From the NCBI RefSeq assembly GCF_016863535.1, contig NZ_BOPB01000002.1, forward strand, positions 1 to 64,000: a stretch of DNA of 64,000 nt. The letters are read 5' to 3'. Source of the DNA: Micromonospora lutea (GTDB taxonomy: Bacteria > Actinomycetota > Actinomycetes > Mycobacteriales > Micromonosporaceae). Shown here in pieces: positions 60,305 to 64,000 of this stretch. The first letter of the stretch is position 1, and each line of letters starts with the position of its first letter. The notes beneath the pieces are model-generated. The model was not told the origin of the DNA. It made no database searches and saw only the letters and a list, made by a program, of their open reading frames with translations. The position numbers and the translations under genes were made by a program.

Positions 60305-60877
60305 AGGAGCAGCCGTCGATCCGTAGCCTGGGCAGGGTGCCTGGCCTGGCCTTCATGTCACTGCTGATGACGAAACGTCGTCGTTACCCGCAGGACATCC
60401 GGCGAACATGTGTTTTTCACGGTGTGGCGCGGATTGAGCGGCCAGGTCCCTTGTCGGGTGGCGTGGAAGCGGCCTGCTCAAGAGTGGTTTCGAGCAATGC
60501 GGCGTAGTGGCTGCGCGCATTGCAGGCAGGGTCGGCCCTTGTGGGTATTGGTTTGTGCGTCGGTGGACGCGAATCGCGCTGAACCACGCGGTGAAGGCCG
60601 CTTTGCGAGAACGACAAAGCGGCGCATGTCACAACGGCCGAAGCGCTTTCATGGCCCTCGGTCTGGTGTGCGCGTATACACCCGAACTGATCTGGCGGTG
60701 GCCCATGGTAACAGGATCCTGTTCTCTTTCAACCCTGTATTCGCTCGCATTGACCTTGTACGCTCCTCCTGTCCTAACGGGAGACTCCTGCGTCGGCTAT
60801 CGTTCTGATGAATGTGCTGGTCAGGAGCACTTGGCGCAGTATCGGACACACGGGGGTGGTCCAATGGTCTGTCCGTA

Positions 60878-60907
60878 TTGACCTGTATCGCGGCGGCTGC
60901 GTAGCTC
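60878..60907 (+). promoter_or_regulatory. Possible promoter of the PKS operon
   Basis: TTGACC (60878-60883) and TAGCTC (60902-60907) with an 18-base spacer lie 113 bases before the ACP gene. The -35 is good and the -10 weak. Confidence 0.4.
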
Positions 60908-60950
60908 GTGAGAAACACATGGGTCGGCGGTCGTGAAAAACGCATGGATC
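60906..60950 (+). repeat. Direct repeat, possible regulator sites
   Basis: Two 20-base copies (TCGTGAGAAACACATGGGTC and TCGTGAAAAACGCATGGATC) match at 17 positions and are offset by 25 bases. They overlap and follow the presumed promoter, where a cluster-specific regulator could bind. Confidence 0.45.
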
Positions 60951-60998
60951 CGGTATCCAAATTTGTGGAACCGGCCAGTAATCACTTTTTTGATGTCA

Positions 60999-61016
60999 CT
61001 TAACGAAAAGGTTAAG
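60999..61016 (+). promoter_or_regulatory. Small palindrome before the ACP gene
   Basis: CTTAAC-GAAAAG-GTTAAG ends three bases before the ACP ATG and covers its AAAGG ribosome site. It could mask translation or act as an operator. Confidence 0.35.
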
Positions 61017-61019
61017 CGG

Positions 61020-61454
61020 ATGCACGACGCCCCTGCACACGCCTTGCACGCACCCGTCTCCGATGTCCCGCCACAGGTTTCGAACGGAACGCCACCCCCG
61101 GTGCTCGCCGTCGCTGATCCGGCCCGTGCTGCCGACGAGCTGTACCGCCGGCTGATCAGCACGCAGCCAGGTCGGCCACGGCGCAAGCTCATGACCGCGT
61201 TCCTGGTGGGGCAGGTGGCGGACATCGCCGGCCTCGCCGCCACCGAGATCGACGAGACCCGGCCGTTCGCGGAGCTCGGCCTGACCTCGAAGACGATCGC
61301 CGAACTCGCGGAACGCCTGCGGGTGGCGACCGGGACGGAGCTGTCGGCGACTGTCGGCTGGCGCTACCCGTCCATCGCGGCGCTGGGCGACCACGTGGCG
61401 GAGCTGATGGGTGTCCAGCTGGACCGCGCCACCGAGAGCGTCGGGCAGAAATGA
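61020..61454 (+). CDS. Free-standing acyl carrier protein
   Basis: The product has 144 residues from ATG 61020. A 60-residue Pro/Ala-rich N-terminus precedes a carrier domain (LMTAFLVGQVADIAGLAATEIDETRPFAELGLTSKTIAELAERLRVATGTELSATVGWRYPSIAALGDHVAELM). The phosphopantetheine Ser is in LGLTSK. PKS-type ACPs usually read G-x-x-S here, which fits. The stop overlaps the PKS start (ATGA), so it is likely the partner or starter carrier of that enzyme. Confidence 0.88.
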   Translation: MHDAPAHALHAPVSDVPPQVSNGTPPPVLAVADPARAADELYRRLISTQPGRPRRKLMTAFLVGQVADIAGLAATEIDETRPFAELGLTSKTIAELAERLRVATGTELSATVGWRYPSIAALGDHVAELMGVQLDRATESVGQK

Positions 61455-64000
61455 GCGCGCCTCAGCGTACGGACATCGCGGTCCTCGGTGTGAGCTGCAG
61501 GTTCCCCGGCAACGTGCGGGGCCCGGAGCAGTTCTGGGAGTTCCTCCGCGCCTCGGGCGACGGCATCGTCGAGGTTCCACCGGACCGTTGGGACGTCGAC
61601 GAGTTCTACTCGCCGGAATCCCAGGTCCCCGGCCGGATCAGCAGCCGCTGGGGCGGGTACCTGGACCGTGTCGACGTCTTCGACCACGAGTTCTTCTCCA
61701 TCGCGGAGCGCGAAGCCCAGATGATGGATCCGCAGCATCGGATCTTCCTGGAGTCGGCGTGGGAGGCGTTCCAGGACGCGTCGGTCGATCCGACGACCCT
61801 GGCCGGCTCCCGGACCGGGATCGTGCTGGCGATGACCGGCATCGAGTACGCCGCCGAGGTCTTCAGCGACCTCGGCCGGATCTCCGCGTACTCGGCCCTG
61901 GGGACGTTGCCCAGCATGGCGGTCGGCCGGCTGGCGTACCTGCTCGACCTGCACGGACCCGCCACGGTCCTGGACTCCGCGTGTTCCTCCGCGCTGGTGG
62001 CGGTCCACCGGGCCTGCCGGGAACTGCAGACCCACGACGCGGACATGATGGTCTGCGGTGCGGTCAACCTGCTGCTGGGTCCCGAGGCGAGCATCGCCCT
62101 GTCACAGCTCAACGAGTCGTTCGTGGGCGATGGGCGGATCAAGGCGTTCGACAAGGACGCCGACGGCTTCGTCCGGGGTGAAGGCTGCGGCGTCCTGATC
62201 CTCAAGCGGCTCGAGGACGCCGTACGCGACGGCGACCCGATCCGGGCGGTCATCGCGGGCTCGGCCGTCAACCAGGACGGCAGGGGCGCGGGGCTCACCG
62301 CCCCCAACGGCGCCGCGCACCGCGACCTCATCCGCCGTGCCCTCGACGACGCGGGGTTGACGCCCACCGACGTCGGTCTGATCGAAGCCCACGGGACCGG
62401 TACCAAGCTGGGCGATCCCATCGAGGCGCAGGCCCTTGCCGAGGTGTTCGCGGGCGACAGCGGGCCGAATCTCCTCCTGGGATCGGTCAAGTCCAACTTC
62501 GGGCACCTGGAGACCGCCGCCGGCATGGCCGGCCTGATCAAGGCCATCCTCGCGGTCGAGAAGGCGTTGATCCCGCCGACCTGCAACTTCTCCGAGCTGA
62601 ACCCGCGTATCGACTTCACTGGCAGTCCGCTGCGGGTCGTCACGCAGGTCGAGCAGTGGCCGGACCGGCCCGCCGGGCGGGTCGCCGGGGTGAACAGCTT
62701 CGGCCTCAACGGCACCAACGCCCACGTCATCGTCCGGGAGGCGCCGCCGCGCGTACGTCGGGAACCCGGCGAGCCGCGTGCGGTCGCCACGCTGGTGCTG
62801 TCGGCGAAGACGCCGCGGGCGTTGACCAAGACCGCCCGACGTCACCAGGTCTGGCTTCGCGACGACCTGCCGCTCGACACGCAGTGCGCCGCGGCCACCG
62901 TCGGGCGCACGCACTTCCGGCACCGCCTGGCCGTGTCCGGCCGGGACGTCCAGGAGGTACGCCGGTCGCTGGCCGAGTTCGTACGCGGTGACTCGTCCAG
63001 CCGCCTGCTGGTCGGACAGGCGGCGAAGGACCCGGAGGTGGCCTTCCTCTTCAGCGGTGCCGGCACCTACTACGACGGCGCCGCCGCCGGGCTGCTGCGG
63101 CAGGTGGAGGCGTTCCGCACCGCGGTCGCGGAGGTGGACGTCGTGGCGAGGAAACTCGCCGGCTGGTCCGTCCTCGAAGCGCTCGAACGGCCCGCGACGG
63201 CGGACGACCCGGACGCACGCACCGAGCACCAGACGCTACGCCTGTTCGCCATCGAGTACGCGCTGGCGACGACCTGGCGGTCCTGGGGTGTCGAACCGGC
63301 GGCGTTGATCGGGCACTCCCTCGGGGAGTACATCGCCGCGACGTTCGCCGGTGTGCTGGAACTGGAGCAGGGCATCGGGCTCGTCCTGGAACGCTCACGG
63401 CTGCTCGACGCCCTCGACGCACCGGGCGTGATGGTCGGCGTCTTCGCCGGTGAGGACGAGGTGACGTCGATCCTGCGCTCGCATCCGAAGACGGCCGACA
63501 TCGCGATCTCGGCGGTCAACGCCCCCACGCAGCTGACGTTGTCCGGGGATCCGGAGGGAATCGAGCAGGCCACGCGGCTGCTGCGCGAGGCCGGATTCGA
63601 GGTCCGTCCGGTCGCCGCGAACCGGTCCGGTCACAGCCCGCTGGTCGAGCCGATCCTCGGGTCGCTGCGCGAGCACTGCCGGGAACTGCAGATGGCGCCT
63701 CCGGCGATCCCGCTGGTCTCCAACGTCACCGGCCGACCCATGCCGTGGGATCAGGCACCGGACCCGGAGTACTGGTGCCGCCACACCCGTTCGCCGGTGC
63801 GCTTCGCCGACGGGGTCTCCTACCTGGCGGATCTGGGGATCTCCACCTTCGTCGAGGTGGGGCCCGGCGCCGAACTGCTCGGGATGGCCCTGGGCAACTT
63901 CGCCGCCGCCGACGACGTCCTGATGGTGCCGAGCCTGCGCCGACGTCAGGACGACCTGGGTGCGATCAGCACCGCGTTGTCCCGGCTGTACGTGCGCGGC
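61451..64000 (+). CDS. Type I polyketide synthase, KS-AT..., 3' end outside the window
   Basis: The frame is open to the window end (850 codons). The ketosynthase (residues 1 to about 430) has Cys178 in DSACSSALVAVHRA, His in EAHGTGTKLGDP and His in KSNFGHLETAAGM, so it is a condensing KS and not a KSQ loader. A linker of about 100 residues leads to an acyltransferase with Ser623 in GHSLGEY. Two features are odd. The GQG Gln loop reads FSGAGTYYDGAA, and the specificity motif is RSGH in place of HAFH (malonyl) or YASH (methylmalonyl), so the extender cannot be predicted. Whatever follows the AT is cut off. The ACP gene is translationally coupled upstream. Confidence 0.95.
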   Translation, partial: MSAPQRTDIAVLGVSCRFPGNVRGPEQFWEFLRASGDGIVEVPPDRWDVDEFYSPESQVPGRISSRWGGYLDRVDVFDHEFFSIAEREAQMMDPQHRIFLESAWEAFQDASVDPTTLAGSRTGIVLAMTGIEYAAEVFSDLGRISAYSALGTLPSMAVGRLAYLLDLHGPATVLDSACSSALVAVHRACRELQTHDADMMVCGAVNLLLGPEASIALSQLNESFVGDGRIKAFDKDADGFVRGEGCGVLILKRLEDAVRDGDPIRAVIAGSAVNQDGRGAGLTAPNGAAHRDLIRRALDDAGLTPTDVGLIEAHGTGTKLGDPIEAQALAEVFAGDSGPNLLLGSVKSNFGHLETAAGMAGLIKAILAVEKALIPPTCNFSELNPRIDFTGSPLRVVTQVEQWPDRPAGRVAGVNSFGLNGTNAHVIVREAPPRVRREPGEPRAVATLVLSAKTPRALTKTARRHQVWLRDDLPLDTQCAAATVGRTHFRHRLAVSGRDVQEVRRSLAEFVRGDSSSRLLVGQAAKDPEVAFLFSGAGTYYDGAAAGLLRQVEAFRTAVAEVDVVARKLAGWSVLEALERPATADDPDARTEHQTLRLFAIEYALATTWRSWGVEPAALIGHSLGEYIAATFAGVLELEQGIGLVLERSRLLDALDAPGVMVGVFAGEDEVTSILRSHPKTADIAISAVNAPTQLTLSGDPEGIEQATRLLREAGFEVRPVAANRSGHSPLVEPILGSLREHCRELQMAPPAIPLVSNVTGRPMPWDQAPDPEYWCRHTRSPVRFADGVSYLADLGISTFVEVGPGAELLGMALGNFAAADDVLMVPSLRRRQDDLGAISTALSRLYVRG

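Larger units (their letters stand above)
59901..61019. other. 1.1-kb interval without recognisable genes, upstream of the PKS locus
   Basis: The base composition is noticeably less G+C-rich than elsewhere in the window. Short open frames occur on both strands but show no codon bias or domain. The interval contains an 18-bp perfect hairpin, a promoter-like pair, a 25-base-spaced direct repeat and a small palindrome just before the ACP gene. It is probably the control region of the biosynthetic cluster together with island-boundary DNA. Confidence 0.5.

Noticed and set aside
61451..62800. KSQ-type decarboxylating loading module
   Set aside because: The active-site residue is Cys (DSACSS), so this KS can condense.
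45191..64000. Defined genomic island with both attachment sites
   Set aside because: I looked for a second copy of the tRNA-Ala 3' end up to the window end and did not see one, and no integrase was found.

Overview
The window is about 71% G+C, is densely coded, uses many GTG starts and ATGA/GTGA gene overlaps, and carries many actinobacterial marker genes (mtrA-mtrB-lpqB, long-form hpf, secA with a C-terminal zinc tail, the Rv3235-like protein, a tmRNA tag ending ALAA). Gene content and two families of palindromic intergenic repeats suggest a Micromonosporaceae member (Micromonospora/Salinispora type). The family assignment is inference. The order manB - Trm112 - SIS isomerase - manA - ahcY - mtrAB - lpqB - comF - hpf - secA - Rv3235-like matches, from memory, the Mycobacterium tuberculosis stretch Rv3257c to Rv3235c.

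Layout. 1-4178: a tight operon of an integral-membrane acyltransferase (cut by the window edge), a fold-type II PLP enzyme, a D-Ala-D-Xaa ligase and a VanX-type dipeptidase, which may be a cell-wall precursor remodelling set. 4298-6499: two exported proteins of unknown role. 6569-11496: mannose/glucose phosphate metabolism with an embedded cation-diffusion transporter. 11789-13288: ahcY. 13425-20624: a membrane and stress-type cluster (small membrane protein, RDD, SpoIIM-like, DUF58, MoxR, DUF4350, DUF4129). 20836-26683: mtrAB-lpqB-comF-hpf. 26749-29018: two double-GNAT genes. 29180-36825: secA, Rv3235-like, a small helix-turn-helix protein, unknown proteins and pruA. 37034-41579: PadR regulator, prfB, ftsEX, smpB and ssrA. 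41669-45263: lipoprotein, benzoylformate-decarboxylase-like enzyme, AlgH/YqgE protein and tRNA-Ala(GGC).

Downstream of tRNA-Ala the character changes. From about 45300 to 59900 there is an accessory island of stress/dormancy genes (CBS, BON, universal stress proteins, deazaflavin-type oxidoreductase, zinc alcohol dehydrogenase, two P-type ATPases, phosphoketolase, CueP). At least five truncated gene remnants are scattered among them. The gene set resembles the DosR/DevR hypoxia regulons of actinobacteria. A 1.1-kb region with no recognisable gene (59901-61019), holding promoter-like and repeat elements, then leads into a polyketide biosynthetic locus. That locus starts with a free-standing ACP translationally coupled to a KS-AT type I PKS that runs off the window.

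The points most worth following are the serine-racemase-like/ligase/VanX operon, the decaying dormancy island next to a tRNA, the odd acyltransferase active site in the PKS, the duplicated double-psi-barrel-like exported protein, and the small coupled or leaderless features.
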